Assembly (NCBI RefSeq): GCF_900111275.1
Contig: NZ_FOGR01000004.1
Span: 186,001 to 250,000, forward strand
Source: Rhizobium sp. NFR03
Lineage (GTDB): Bacteria; Pseudomonadota; Alphaproteobacteria; Rhizobiales; Rhizobiaceae
Length of the DNA: 64,000 nucleotides
Direction of reading: 5' to 3'
Position 1 is the first letter of the stretch. The number at the start of each line of letters is the position of its first letter. Position numbers and translations under genes: made by a program. Of the stretch, positions 36,102-45,407 are shown one piece after another. The notes below the pieces were generated by a model. It was not told the origin of the DNA. It ran no database searches and saw only the letters and a program-made list of their open reading frames with translations.

Positions 36102-36862
36102 GCGCCGTTCCGGCTCCGCCGGTTGCCCCGGCGCTCGATCTTCACGCGCTTGTCGCGGGATACGAGCCCGATCTGCCGATCGTCCGCGGCGTGGACCTCG
36201 TCGTTCCCAAGGGGGACTTCCTCGTTCTGCTCGGCCCGAACGGTGCGGGAAAATCGACCCTGGTGAAGGCGATTGCCGGCGTCGTGCCGATCCATGCCGG
36301 CGCGGTGCTGCTTGGCGGGCAGGACATCACCAGCGTCCCCTCCCATCGCAAGATCGCACGCGGTCTTGCCTTCGTGCCGCAGACGGAAAACATCTTCGCC
36401 ACACTCACCATCCACGAGAACCTGCAGCTCGCGGCGGCCATTCTGCCAAAGTCTGAGCGCACCGGCAGGATCGACGGACTCTACCGGCGCTTTCCGGATC
36501 TTGCGCGCCAGCCCTCGCGGCTTGCCGGTGCCCTTTCCGGCGGGCAGCGCCAGATGCTCGCGGTCGCGCGGGCCCTGATCGTCGATCCCACTGTCCTGAT
36601 CCTCGACGAACCCTCCGCCGGTCTGTCGCCCAAGATCGTCGGGGAGGTCTTTGCAATGCTCAAGGATATCAACGCCGACGGTGTTACCGTGGTGCTGGTG
36701 GAACAGAATGTGAAGGCCGCGCTGGCGATTGCACGGCGCGCCGTCGTTCTGGTCGAAGGCCGCATCCGCCACGAAGGCCCGGCCGACGGACTGTTCGGCG
36801 ATCCGCTGCTCGCTCGCCTTTACCTCGGCACATCCCACGCAGGGGAGCTCGCCGCGCCATGA
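36098..36862 (+). CDS. Branched-chain amino acid-type ABC transporter ATPase, LivF-like
   Basis: Protein of 254 residues with Walker A GPNGAGKST, 'VPQTENIFATLTIHENLQLA' typical of LivF, signature LSGGQRQ, Walker B 'VLILDEPSAGLSP' and H-loop region 'VVLVEQNVKAAL'. The ATG at 36098 overlaps the previous stop (ATGA). It forms the second half of the ATPase pair of the transporter. Confidence 0.9.
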   Translation: MSAVPAPPVAPALDLHALVAGYEPDLPIVRGVDLVVPKGDFLVLLGPNGAGKSTLVKAIAGVVPIHAGAVLLGGQDITSVPSHRKIARGLAFVPQTENIFATLTIHENLQLAAAILPKSERTGRIDGLYRRFPDLARQPSRLAGALSGGQRQMLAVARALIVDPTVLILDEPSAGLSPKIVGEVFAMLKDINADGVTVVLVEQNVKAALAIARRAVVLVEGRIRHEGPADGLFGDPLLARLYLGTSHAGELAAP

Positions 36863-37770
36863 ACCCGCAATTTCTCATGGACGGCCTCATCGCAGGCGCG
36901 ATGATCGGCCTCGGTGCCATCGGCGTGACGCTGACCTATTCGATCCTGCGCTTTGCCAATTTCGGCCATGGAGAACTGCTCTCCTGGGGCGCATACCTCG
37001 CTCTCGCCGTCAGCGGCGGGCTCGGTCTCCTCTCGACCGGCGTCACGCGGCCGATCGGTCCCTTCTCCTTCGGTTGGTCTCTGCCGCTTGCCGCGATTTT
37101 CGCCATTCTTCTCACCGGTCTTCTGGCGCTTGCCGTGGATGCGGTTCTCTTCGGGCGACTTCGGGCGCGCGGAAGTGCGGTCATCATCCTCGTCATGGCG
37201 AGTTTCGGCGCATCGCTCGCGCTGCGAAGTCTCCTGGAATTCGTCTTCACCTCGAAGCCAGCCTACTTCACCAAGGCTCTGCAGATCGCGATGCCGGTCG
37301 GTGCAGGTTTGAGGGCAACGCCGGACCAGCTGCTCTCGCTCGGCGTCGCTCTTCTTGCGGTGCTTGCCGTGCACGTCCTCATGACGCGAACCGATGTCGG
37401 CCGCTCCATGAGGGCGGTCAGCGAGAACCCGGCGCTCGCCGGGATTGCGGGCGTGGATGTGCGCCGCGTCATTCGCGTGGTCTGGATGCTCGGCGCGGGT
37501 CTTGCCTGCCTTGCCGGGATCATGACGGGACTGCTCGTGCAGATCCGGCCTTATCTCGGTCACGACCTTTTGCTGCCACTGTTTGCCGCCGCCATCCTTG
37601 GCGGCATCGGCAGCGTGCCCGGCGCCATGCTTGCCGGCCTTATCGTGGGCCTGTCGGAAGCAGCAGCCGTCCAGCTGGTCGGCGCCGAGTGGCGCGCAGC
37701 CGTCTCCTTCGTCATCCTGGTCTCGGTGCTCCTCTTCCGGCCGCGCGGTCTCTTCGGGAGACCCGCATGA
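36859..37770 (+). CDS. Branched-chain amino acid-type ABC permease, LivH-like
   Basis: Integral inner-membrane protein of 303 residues with about eight hydrophobic segments, beginning 'GLIAGAMIGLGAIGVTLTYSILRFANFGHGELLSWGAYLAL', a LivH hallmark. The cytoplasmic loop has 'GRSMRAVSENPALAGIAGVD', which contacts the ATPases, and 'AILGGIGSVPGAMLAGLIVGL' follows. The start overlaps the LivF stop and its stop overlaps the LivM start. Confidence 0.9.
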   Translation: MNPQFLMDGLIAGAMIGLGAIGVTLTYSILRFANFGHGELLSWGAYLALAVSGGLGLLSTGVTRPIGPFSFGWSLPLAAIFAILLTGLLALAVDAVLFGRLRARGSAVIILVMASFGASLALRSLLEFVFTSKPAYFTKALQIAMPVGAGLRATPDQLLSLGVALLAVLAVHVLMTRTDVGRSMRAVSENPALAGIAGVDVRRVIRVVWMLGAGLACLAGIMTGLLVQIRPYLGHDLLLPLFAAAILGGIGSVPGAMLAGLIVGLSEAAAVQLVGAEWRAAVSFVILVSVLLFRPRGLFGRPA

Positions 37771-38756
37771 GCATCGATCTTCTCGCCTACGCCGCCTTCT
37801 TTCTGACGATGGCGCTGACCTATTCCGTGATGTGCCTCGGTCTGAACCTGCAATGGGGACAGACGGGCCTCTTCAATGTCGGCATCGCCGCTTTCGTGGC
37901 TATCGGGGCTTATGTTTCGGCTCTTCTCACCACACCACCCGTGCCGGATCGCTTCGGCGGCTTCGACATGCCGATTGTCTTCGGCTGGTTGGGCGGCGCT
38001 GCGGCCGCCGGCCTTGCCGCATGGCTCGTGGGCGCCCTGACGATACGGCTGAGATCGGATTACCTTGCGATCGCAACCTTCGGCGTTGCCGTCTGCGTGC
38101 AACTTTGCGTCCTCAACCTGCAGGGTATCACCGGCGGCGCCTTCGGTATCGGCTTCATTCCCCGCCCCTTTTCGCACCTCGCCGGCAACGCACTTGCCTT
38201 CGGGCTTGCCAATCTCGCCTTGATGGCTGGCCTTGTGGCCGTGCTCTATCTCGCCCTCGAACATCTGGCGAAAAGCCCCTGGGGCCGTGTGCTCCGGGCG
38301 ATCCGCGAGGATGAGGCCGCCGCACAGGCGCTCGGCAAGCGACCGATCCGCTTCCGGCTGCAAGCCTTCACCATAGGCGGCGCCATCATGGGGCTTGCCG
38401 GGGCAGCACAAGGTCATTTCATCGGTTTCATCGCGCCCGACAATTATCTGCCGGTGCTGACATTCCAGGTGTGGGCCATGCTGATCGTCGGCGGCTCGGG
38501 CAACAATCGCGGTGCTATTCTGGGGGCAATCCTGGTCTGGGGGCTGTGGGCTCTCTCGGCCGCAGCCGTTTCCGGCTTCGTACCACCGGAACAACAGGCG
38601 CGCGCCGCATCGTTGCAAATCGTCGCGATCGGCGTCGGCCTGTGCGCCATCCTTCTTCTTCGGCCCCGCGGCATTCTGGGCGAGCGCAGCGCGCTCGGCC
38701 TCCGCGGAAAACACGGGCGCAGGCCCGGGAGAACCTCTGATGACCGAGCGCCCTGA
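37767..38756 (+). CDS. Branched-chain amino acid-type ABC permease, LivM-like
   Basis: Second permease, 329 residues, with 'CLGLNLQWGQTGLFNVGIAAFVAIGAY', 'RSDYLAIATFGVAV' and the ATPase-contact loop 'WGRVLRAIREDEAAAQALGK'. The C-terminus is a basic tail. It overlaps LivH by 4 bases and the following oxidoreductase by 17, so all five genes appear to be one operon. Confidence 0.9.
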   Translation: MSIDLLAYAAFFLTMALTYSVMCLGLNLQWGQTGLFNVGIAAFVAIGAYVSALLTTPPVPDRFGGFDMPIVFGWLGGAAAAGLAAWLVGALTIRLRSDYLAIATFGVAVCVQLCVLNLQGITGGAFGIGFIPRPFSHLAGNALAFGLANLALMAGLVAVLYLALEHLAKSPWGRVLRAIREDEAAAQALGKRPIRFRLQAFTIGGAIMGLAGAAQGHFIGFIAPDNYLPVLTFQVWAMLIVGGSGNNRGAILGAILVWGLWALSAAAVSGFVPPEQQARAASLQIVAIGVGLCAILLLRPRGILGERSALGLRGKHGRRPGRTSDDRAP

Positions 38757-40200
38757 CCGCATAAGCCTCACGTCCGACCTCGAGATCAGCCGCCTGGTCT
38801 GCGGCCTCTGGCAGGTCGCCGACATAGAGAAGAACGGCACGATCATCGATCCGGACAGGGGCGCAGATGCCTTGCAAGCCTATGCTCGCGATGGTTTCGA
38901 CACGTTCGATATGGCCGATCACTACGGTTCGGCCGAAGTGATCACCGGTCGTCTCCTGTCGCGTTATCCCAGTGAACCGCGACCCGTCGCCTTCACGAAG
39001 TGGTGCCCGGAGCCCGGACCCATGACACGCGAGATCGTGCGGCGTGGCATCGAGGAGCGTTTGACGCGGCTCGGGGTCGAGAGGATCGACCTTCTACAGT
39101 TCCATTGGTGGACCTTCGAGCATCCCGCCTGGCTGGATGCCCTGCACGAGATGCAGCGGCTGAGGCAAGAGGGCCTCATCGGCGCACTCGGTCTGACGAA
39201 TTTCGACGCGGGGCATCTCGCTCTGGCACTGTCAGACGGCATCGAGATCGCGACCAATCAGGTTTCGTTCTCGCTGGTCGATCGCCGGGCCGCGGGTGCG
39301 CTCTCGGATCTTTGTGCAAAGCTCGGCGTCAAGCTGCTTGCCTACGGCACGCTCTGCGGGGGCTTTCTCTCCGAAAAGTGGCTGGGCAAACCGGAACCGG
39401 ATGCGATCCCCGACTGGAGCCGCTCGAAATACAAGCGCTTCATCGACACAGCCGGCGGTTGGGAAGCGTTTCAGGGCATCCTCGCAGCGGCATCGCGGAT
39501 CGCCGAGCGACATCACGTCTCTCTATCGAACGTCGCCAGCCGCTGGGTTCTGGAACATCCGGCCGTTGCCGCCACGATCATCGGCGCGCGGCTTGGGGAA
39601 AACGAGCATCGCGGCGACAATCTGAAGGTCTTCGGCTTTTCGCTCGACGCGCAGGACCATGCTGATCTCGATGCCGCCTTTGCCGCAACACAACCCATTC
39701 CCGGCGATTGCGGCGATGAATATCGCAAGCCGCCATTCCTGACGGCGTCCGGCGATCTCAGCCATCATCTAAGCGCCATTCCCTCGATCTATACGGCCGA
39801 GCCTGTTCCCGGCAGGCCGGGGCGCAGCCGTGTCTCCTCCGGCAGCGTCTGGGAACCGATCGCCGGCTACAGCCGCGCCGTCCGCGTGGGCGAGCGTATC
39901 CACGTCTCCGGCACGACGGCCACGCACGCAGCCGACCGCTGCGTCGCGCCGGGCGATGCCGGGGCGCAGGCAACCTACATCCTCGACAAGATCGCGGCAT
40001 CGATCACCGCGCTCGGCGGATCGATGGAAGATGTGGTGCGGAGCCGCGTCTATCTGCGCGACGCCAGCCAATGGGAGCCGGTCTCCCGCGCCCATGGCCG
40101 CGTGTTCGGCACCGTCCTGCCCGCCAACACGATGGTGGAGGCGGGCAATCTGATCGGTGATTACGAGGTCGAGATCGAGGCGGAAGCGATTTGCGACTGA
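38740..40200 (+). CDS. Aldo/keto reductase-RidA fusion protein
   Basis: Protein of 486 residues with two parts. Residues 1-345 are an aldo/keto reductase, with Asp and Tyr in 'FDMADHYG', Lys in 'FTKWCPE' and His in 'LQFHWW'. Residues 365-486 are a RidA/YjgF domain: 'RVGERIHVSGTTATH', 'GAQATYILDKIAASITALGGS' and 'RSRVYLRDASQWEPV', holding the Arg that binds the substrate carboxylate, then 'VEIEAEAI' at the end. RidA proteins hydrolyse reactive enamines and imines. The start is inside the LivM gene. Linking a reductase to RidA suggests that an imine or carbonyl intermediate is passed between the halves. Confidence 0.88.
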   Translation: MTERPDRISLTSDLEISRLVCGLWQVADIEKNGTIIDPDRGADALQAYARDGFDTFDMADHYGSAEVITGRLLSRYPSEPRPVAFTKWCPEPGPMTREIVRRGIEERLTRLGVERIDLLQFHWWTFEHPAWLDALHEMQRLRQEGLIGALGLTNFDAGHLALALSDGIEIATNQVSFSLVDRRAAGALSDLCAKLGVKLLAYGTLCGGFLSEKWLGKPEPDAIPDWSRSKYKRFIDTAGGWEAFQGILAAASRIAERHHVSLSNVASRWVLEHPAVAATIIGARLGENEHRGDNLKVFGFSLDAQDHADLDAAFAATQPIPGDCGDEYRKPPFLTASGDLSHHLSAIPSIYTAEPVPGRPGRSRVSSGSVWEPIAGYSRAVRVGERIHVSGTTATHAADRCVAPGDAGAQATYILDKIAASITALGGSMEDVVRSRVYLRDASQWEPVSRAHGRVFGTVLPANTMVEAGNLIGDYEVEIEAEAICD

Positions 40201-40230
40201 GCCGCAGACCAAAGCCGACAGACCGCAGCC

Positions 40231-41436
40231 TCAGGCGCGCTTTCGACCGGGCAGCTTCGGCAGCAGGACCGTGAGCAGGCCAAGCAGCGGCAGGTAGGAG
40301 CAGAGCCGGTAGACGAACTCGATGCCGTAGCGATCGGCGAAGAGGCCGAGGACGGCAGCACCGATGCCGCCGAACCCGAAGGCAAAGCCGAAGAACATGC
40401 CGGCGATCAGCCCTACCCTGCCCGGCACCAACTCCTGCGCGAAGACCACGATGGCGGAGAAGGCGGAGGAGAAGATGAAGCCGATGATGATGACCAGCGC
40501 CGAGGTCCAGAAGAGATTGGCGTAAGGCAGCATCAGCGCGAACGGGATGACACCGAGGATCGAGAACCAGATCACGACGCGCGCGCCGAACCGGTCGCCG
40601 ATCGGCCCGCCGAAGAAGACGCCGGCTGCGGACGCGCCGAGGAACAGGAACAACATGACCTGTGCATCCTGCACGCCAACGCCGAACTTCTCGATCGCAA
40701 AGAATGTGAAATAGCTGGAGAGGCTAGCGAGATAGGCGTTTTTCGTTGCCGTCAGCACCGTCAGGACAGCCAGCGTCCACAGCACCTGGTTGCGCGGCAG
40801 CGGCAGGGCACGATCCAGCATCGGGCGTCCGGCCGTCGCGCGACGGTGGCGCAAATACCATGTGCTGACGTAGGACAGCACGACGAAGCCCACGATGGCG
40901 ATGATCGAGAACCAGCCAAGCGTCTCCTGCCCGCGTGGAATGACGATGAAAGCCGCGAGCAGCGGCCCGATGGCCGTACCGGCATTGCCGCCGACCTGGA
41001 AGAAGGACTGCGCCAGCCCGTGACGCCCGCCGGAGGCGAGCCGCGCCACGCGAGAGGCTTCCGGATGGAAGACGGCGGAGCCGACGCCGATGAGGCAGGC
41101 GCCGATGATCAGGACCTCGAAACTATGGGCAAACGCCAGTGTGAACAGCCCCGCGCAGGTTGCAAGCATGGCCGCCGGCAGAGAGAACGGCATGGGCCAG
41201 CGGTCCGTCACCACCCCGACCACTGGCTGCAGGAGCGATGCCGTTACCTGGAACGCGAAGGTCAGAAGGCCGATCTGGACGAAATCGAGCGCATAGTTCG
41301 CCTTGATCAACGGATAGAGCGACGTGAGCAGCGACTGCATGATATCGTTGAGCATGTGGCAGAAGCTGGCTGCCGCTATGATCGAAAAGGCCATGGTGTC
41401 CGCCCGGACCCCGCCTGGTGTGGTTACGCTCGCCAT
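40231..41436 (-). CDS. MFS transporter, fosmidomycin-resistance-like
   Basis: Major facilitator protein of about 401 residues with twelve predicted hydrophobic segments. 'CHMLNDIMQSLLTSLYPLIKANYALDFVQIGLLTFAFQ' near the start and 'GVVTDRWPMPFSL' in the first cytoplasmic loop resemble the Fsr group of drug exporters. The start at 41436 has GGGAGG upstream. It is convergent with the reductase-RidA gene and divergent from an AraC gene 110 bases away, which probably controls it, as in the E. coli nimR/nimT pair. The exported compound is unknown. Confidence 0.87.
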   Translation of the reverse strand: MASVTTPGGVRADTMAFSIIAAASFCHMLNDIMQSLLTSLYPLIKANYALDFVQIGLLTFAFQVTASLLQPVVGVVTDRWPMPFSLPAAMLATCAGLFTLAFAHSFEVLIIGACLIGVGSAVFHPEASRVARLASGGRHGLAQSFFQVGGNAGTAIGPLLAAFIVIPRGQETLGWFSIIAIVGFVVLSYVSTWYLRHRRATAGRPMLDRALPLPRNQVLWTLAVLTVLTATKNAYLASLSSYFTFFAIEKFGVGVQDAQVMLFLFLGASAAGVFFGGPIGDRFGARVVIWFSILGVIPFALMLPYANLFWTSALVIIIGFIFSSAFSAIVVFAQELVPGRVGLIAGMFFGFAFGFGGIGAAVLGLFADRYGIEFVYRLCSYLPLLGLLTVLLPKLPGRKRA

Positions 41437-41546
41437 GATTAGCCTCCCCATCCATTTCGGCACATACCGCGCCGTCCGCTCCTCCTACAGATCTTGACGC
41501 TGGCCTGCATTTGCGCTCTGGTCCACTTCTTTCGTGAGTGGGCCAA

Positions 41547-42353
41547 ATGCGGTTTGTGGATTTTCCGACGATCGGTGTCGATCTCGATGAGCATCGGCAG
41601 AGCCTGAACCGGATCGATGCGGCGCAGGAGCCACTTTACGCGATTGGCCGGAGCTACAAATCCGGCATGCGCAGCCCCATGCACTCGCACCGCAAGACGC
41701 AGCTCTGGCACGCGCGCCGCGGCGTGGTGGTGGTTGGCACAAGCGACAGGCGCTGGATGATCCCGCCCGGCCACGGCCTCATCATTCCGGCAGGACTGGA
41801 GCACGCATCGGAGACGATGAGCCCTGTGGAGATGTTGTCGATCTACGTCGACACGCAGCTGGCCTTCGTCGAGCGGCCGAAAGTGGTGAACGTCACCACG
41901 CTCGCGGCGAACCTGATGGACGAGCTGGTGCGCGACGAGCCGCCGTTCCCGAAACCACGGCGGCGGGAGTTGATCATGGATCTGCTGCTGGACGAGATGC
42001 AGCAACTGCCCGAAGTACCGCTCGGCCTGCCCTTTCCGAACGATCCGCGCCTTGCCGCTGTCTGCCGGGCGTTTCTACAGGCGCCGCGCGCCGTTGCGAG
42101 CATCGACGACTGGGCCACGACGCTTGCCATGAGCCGCCGGAGTTTCACCCGGTTCTTCCGCGCGCAGACCGGCGTCAGCTTCGTGACATGGCGCCAGCAG
42201 GCCTGCCTTTTCGCCTCGCTGCCACGGCTTGCCGCCGGGCACTCGATCACCAGCGTCGCGCTCGATGCCGGTTACGAGAACATCGCGGCCTTTACGACCA
42301 TGTTCCGCCGGATGATGGGCAGCCCTCCACGGCAATATCTCCTCTCGCGCTGA
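41547..42353 (+). CDS. AraC-family regulator with N-terminal cupin
   Basis: About 268 residues. The N-terminal part is a cupin-like ligand-binding domain ('MHSHRKTQLWHARRGVVVV', 'IPPGHGLIIPAGLEH'), and the C-terminal 100 residues carry the double helix-turn-helix ('IDDWATTLAMSRRSFTRFFRAQTGVSF' and 'ITSVALDAGYENIAAFTTMFRRMMG'). The layout matches NimR-type regulators encoded next to a transporter they control. An in-frame GTG at 41538 is an alternative start. Confidence 0.87.
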   Translation: MRFVDFPTIGVDLDEHRQSLNRIDAAQEPLYAIGRSYKSGMRSPMHSHRKTQLWHARRGVVVVGTSDRRWMIPPGHGLIIPAGLEHASETMSPVEMLSIYVDTQLAFVERPKVVNVTTLAANLMDELVRDEPPFPKPRRRELIMDLLLDEMQQLPEVPLGLPFPNDPRLAAVCRAFLQAPRAVASIDDWATTLAMSRRSFTRFFRAQTGVSFVTWRQQACLFASLPRLAAGHSITSVALDAGYENIAAFTTMFRRMMGSPPRQYLLSR

Positions 42354-42372
42354 TTGCGCAGTTTGCGCAATC
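42352..42372. promoter_or_regulatory. Perfect inverted repeat before the ornithine cyclodeaminase gene
   Basis: The 9-base arms GATTGCGCA and TGCGCAATC are separated by GTT. The repeat overlaps the stop codon of the AraC gene and lies about 105 bases before the cyclodeaminase ATG. A further half-site, CTGCGCAAC, follows at about 42377-42385. No T run follows, so this is more likely an operator (for the AraC protein or an Lrp-type regulator) than a terminator. Confidence 0.5.
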
Positions 42373-42477
42373 GGACTGCGCAACTTGCTCGATTGCAGAC
42401 GGAGTGTGACAACCATCTTCCGTTTCCGCGAGCATTTGCGATTGCTACCATCGACCTCTGCAACGAGGAAACACCCC

Positions 42478-43527
42478 ATGTCTGCCCTGCCTTCCGAAAA
42501 GGCCCTGATCCCCTTCGTCAGCGTCGAGAACATGATGCGGCTCGTGCATCATCTGGGCATCGAGCGCGTCCTCTCTGAATTGACCGACACGATCGAGGAT
42601 GACTTCCGGCGTTGGGAGACATTCGACAAGACGCCACGGATCGCCTCGCATTCACGCGACGGCGTGATCGAACTGATGCCGACCTCGGACGGCGAGATCT
42701 ACGGCTTCAAATATGTGAACGGACACCCGAAGAATATGGCCGCGGGCCTTCAGACGGTGACGGCCTTCGGGCTGCTGGCGGACGTCGCGACAGGATATCC
42801 CGTGCTGATGACGGAAATGACGCTGCTGACGGCGCTACGCACAGCCGCGACCTCCGCCATGGCGGCCCGGCACCTTGCTCCGGAGGGAACGCGGGTCATG
42901 GCCATGATCGGCAACGGCGCGCAGGCCGAGTTCCAGGCGCTGGCCATGAAAGCCGTACTCGGCATCACGGATGTACGACTCTACGACATCGACATCAGGG
43001 CGACCGAGAAGACCATCCGCAATCTCACTGGCTCGGGCCTCGCATTGCACGCTTGCGAAAGTGCCGAACAAGCGATCGAGGGCGCCGGCATCATCACCAC
43101 ATGCACGGCAGACAAGCAGTATGCGACGATCCTCACCGACAACATGATCGGCAGCGGCGTGCATATCAACGCGATCGGCGGTGATTGCCCGGGGAAAACG
43201 GAGTTGCACCGGGATATCCTGCTGCGGGCGGACACTTTTGTCGAATATCCACCACAGACTCGTATCGAAGGCGAGATCCAGCAGATGGCGCCGGATTACC
43301 CGGTGACAGAGCTCTGGAAGGTCGTACGCGGCGAAGCTGCCGGCCGGCGCGATCCCCGGCAGATCACGCTGTTTGACAGTGTCGGCTTCGCGGTGGAGGA
43401 TTTTTCCGCGCTTCGCTATGTGCGCTCTGCGCTGGCTGGTACGGATTTCTTCCAGCAGATCGATATCATTGCCGATCCGGACGATCCGCGTGATCTCTTC
43501 GGCATGCTCCAGCGCGCCGCCGCCTGA
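42478..43527 (+). CDS. Ornithine cyclodeaminase/mu-crystallin family protein
   Basis: NAD-dependent enzyme of 349 residues. The family converts ornithine to proline and ammonia by way of an imine; relatives reduce ketimines or oxidise opines. Visible features are 'GYPVLMTEMTLLTALRTAATSAMAARHLA', the nucleotide-binding 'MAMIGNGAQAEFQALA' and 'GSGVHINAIGGDCPGKTEL', containing the catalytic Asp of true ornithine cyclodeaminases. GAGGAA precedes the ATG. Proximity to the RidA fusion and amino-acid-type transporter supports a role in amino-acid nitrogen metabolism. Confidence 0.9.
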   Translation: MSALPSEKALIPFVSVENMMRLVHHLGIERVLSELTDTIEDDFRRWETFDKTPRIASHSRDGVIELMPTSDGEIYGFKYVNGHPKNMAAGLQTVTAFGLLADVATGYPVLMTEMTLLTALRTAATSAMAARHLAPEGTRVMAMIGNGAQAEFQALAMKAVLGITDVRLYDIDIRATEKTIRNLTGSGLALHACESAEQAIEGAGIITTCTADKQYATILTDNMIGSGVHINAIGGDCPGKTELHRDILLRADTFVEYPPQTRIEGEIQQMAPDYPVTELWKVVRGEAAGRRDPRQITLFDSVGFAVEDFSALRYVRSALAGTDFFQQIDIIADPDDPRDLFGMLQRAAA

Positions 43528-43549
43528 GCCGGCAGCACACGACGAGAGA

Positions 43550-45208
43550 TCAGAAAAAGAAGTCGCCCTTGTCGAGATGGGCGAGCTTCACGCCCTTGAG
43601 CAGGATGCTGTCGCCGCCTGTGGCATCGATCATCACATCGCTGCCCACCTGCCGGGCATGGTTCGCCATCAGGTCGGTGAAGCTGGTGATCGCTTTCACG
43701 CCGGTCAGGTCGAGAATGTCGTGCGCTTTGCCGCTGGCGGCAAAATCGGTAATGACATCGCGCGCGTCGCCGGTGGCAAAGACGAACTGATCGATACCGG
43801 CACCGCCTGTAAGAACATCCGCGCCGCCATGGCCCCAGATCATGTCGTTGCCCGCCTTGCCGTCGATCCGGTTGCCGGCGCCGTTGCCATGAATCTGGTT
43901 GGCAAGAGCATTGCCCGTCGCGTTCGCGGCTGCCCTGCCGCCCAGTGTCAGGAACTCGAAATTGTCGGCCAGCGTATAGCTGACGCTGGAGATGACGAGA
44001 TCGTTGCCGGCACTTTTGGCTTCGACCAGCAGCGTGCGCGCGTTGTCGATGAGATAGGTGTCATGGCCGGCACCACCGGCAACCTTGCCCGTGACGGCGC
44101 CACCGCGACCATCGAAGTAATCGTTGCCGCCGCCCAGAAACACATCCCCTTTGATCGTGCCGCTGTTTGTCAGCGATTGCTGGCCATCGCCGCCCTTGAA
44201 TGCGATGCCTGAAGCCGAGGACAGAACGCCGCTATTGTTGAAGCTGGCGTGATCCGCCTTTGTGAAATCGACCGCACTCCCTTTGGACGCGGAAATCGTG
44301 CCGCTGTTGGCGCCGCGCGCGGCGTCACCAACGACGGCGATCCCGACGGCACCGCTTATCGTGCCCAGATTGTTGGCAATGGCCCCACCGGCGGTAATGT
44401 TGATGCCAGTGCCGCCGACGGCGATCGTTTTGCTGTTCGTTACCGTGCCGTTCGCGCCGGTAAGCGCAACACCATCGACGCTCGCCTGCAAGGCGCCGGA
44501 ATTGGTGATGATGGCACTCTTGCCTTTTGCAACGATGCCGCTGGCGCCACTACCGATCGAGCCGTTATTGGTGATCGTTTCGGACGCGCCTGTTGCCACG
44601 ATGCCATGGCTGCGAGCGCCAATCGATCCATTATTGGTAACGGTCGATCCCAGCCCATCGATGACGATGCCGGCGGCCGTGGCAGATGACACATCCTTGT
44701 TGTTCGTCATGGCGCCGCGGTCGCCGGAAAGCTTCACGGCATCCGTCTGTGCGGCCATCCGGCCATTGTTGACGACCATAGCCGCCGCGCCCACCACCAG
44801 GGCCGCGCTGCCGGCCGTAGACGAAATGGTGCCTTCGTTCGCTACGTTCGCACTGCCACCGGCCACGCTGATCCCGGCCTGCTTGCCGGAGAGACTGCCA
44901 CGATTGACAATATCCATCCCGGCAGCCGTCGCTGATATGCCGAAGGCGCCTGCAACGATCGATCCACTTTCCGAGACGACGACGGACCCTTGAAGATCGT
45001 CGGCGCTGGATGCGCCGAAGATCACGCCGGACACACCGGCCGTAATCTTCCCGTCGACCACGACGGCACGCGCTTTCGCAAGGCCGGACGCAAGGATGCC
45101 GCTATCGGCTGCGGTCACTGTCACGTCATTGACGAGCACCAGCGTCGTGTCAGCCTCGGTGAAGCTCACACTGGTCTTCGTATTCTTTGTCAGGAAGGTC
45201 ATGACCAT
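43550..45208 (-). CDS. RTX repeat protein, probable type I secretion substrate
   Basis: Protein of 552 residues without a Sec signal. The first 340 residues are a run of imperfect repeats of 22-24 residues rich in Gly, Ala, Ser and Asn with recurring 'N.GSI.....GI...G', suggesting a beta-helix. Residues 350-480 contain calcium-binding nonapeptides ('GGGNDYFDG', 'GGAGHDTYL', 'GKAGNDMIWGHGGADVLTGGAGID'). The chain ends in 'LAHLDKGDFFF', matching the hydrophobic C-terminal signal for type I export. No ABC exporter or membrane fusion protein is adjacent. It is probably a surface or adhesive protein. Confidence 0.85.
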   Translation of the reverse strand: MVMTFLTKNTKTSVSFTEADTTLVLVNDVTVTAADSGILASGLAKARAVVVDGKITAGVSGVIFGASSADDLQGSVVVSESGSIVAGAFGISATAAGMDIVNRGSLSGKQAGISVAGGSANVANEGTISSTAGSAALVVGAAAMVVNNGRMAAQTDAVKLSGDRGAMTNNKDVSSATAAGIVIDGLGSTVTNNGSIGARSHGIVATGASETITNNGSIGSGASGIVAKGKSAIITNSGALQASVDGVALTGANGTVTNSKTIAVGGTGINITAGGAIANNLGTISGAVGIAVVGDAARGANSGTISASKGSAVDFTKADHASFNNSGVLSSASGIAFKGGDGQQSLTNSGTIKGDVFLGGGNDYFDGRGGAVTGKVAGGAGHDTYLIDNARTLLVEAKSAGNDLVISSVSYTLADNFEFLTLGGRAAANATGNALANQIHGNGAGNRIDGKAGNDMIWGHGGADVLTGGAGIDQFVFATGDARDVITDFAASGKAHDILDLTGVKAITSFTDLMANHARQVGSDVMIDATGGDSILLKGVKLAHLDKGDFFF

Positions 45209-45407
45209 GGCGGCACCCTATCGTTGCTGTGGGTGAATTGCGTCTTACAGGACATTCGTGCGGAAATCGACCGGCCATGTCAGCGTTTGCACGCCGACAA
45301 TCCCGGTCCTGCGATAAATCCGCAACATGCTTAACGCTCACGGGAGCATGTCTCGACCAAAGCTGTCACTGAGTGGAACTTACGACACGCAGGCGTCTTT
45401 ACACGGC

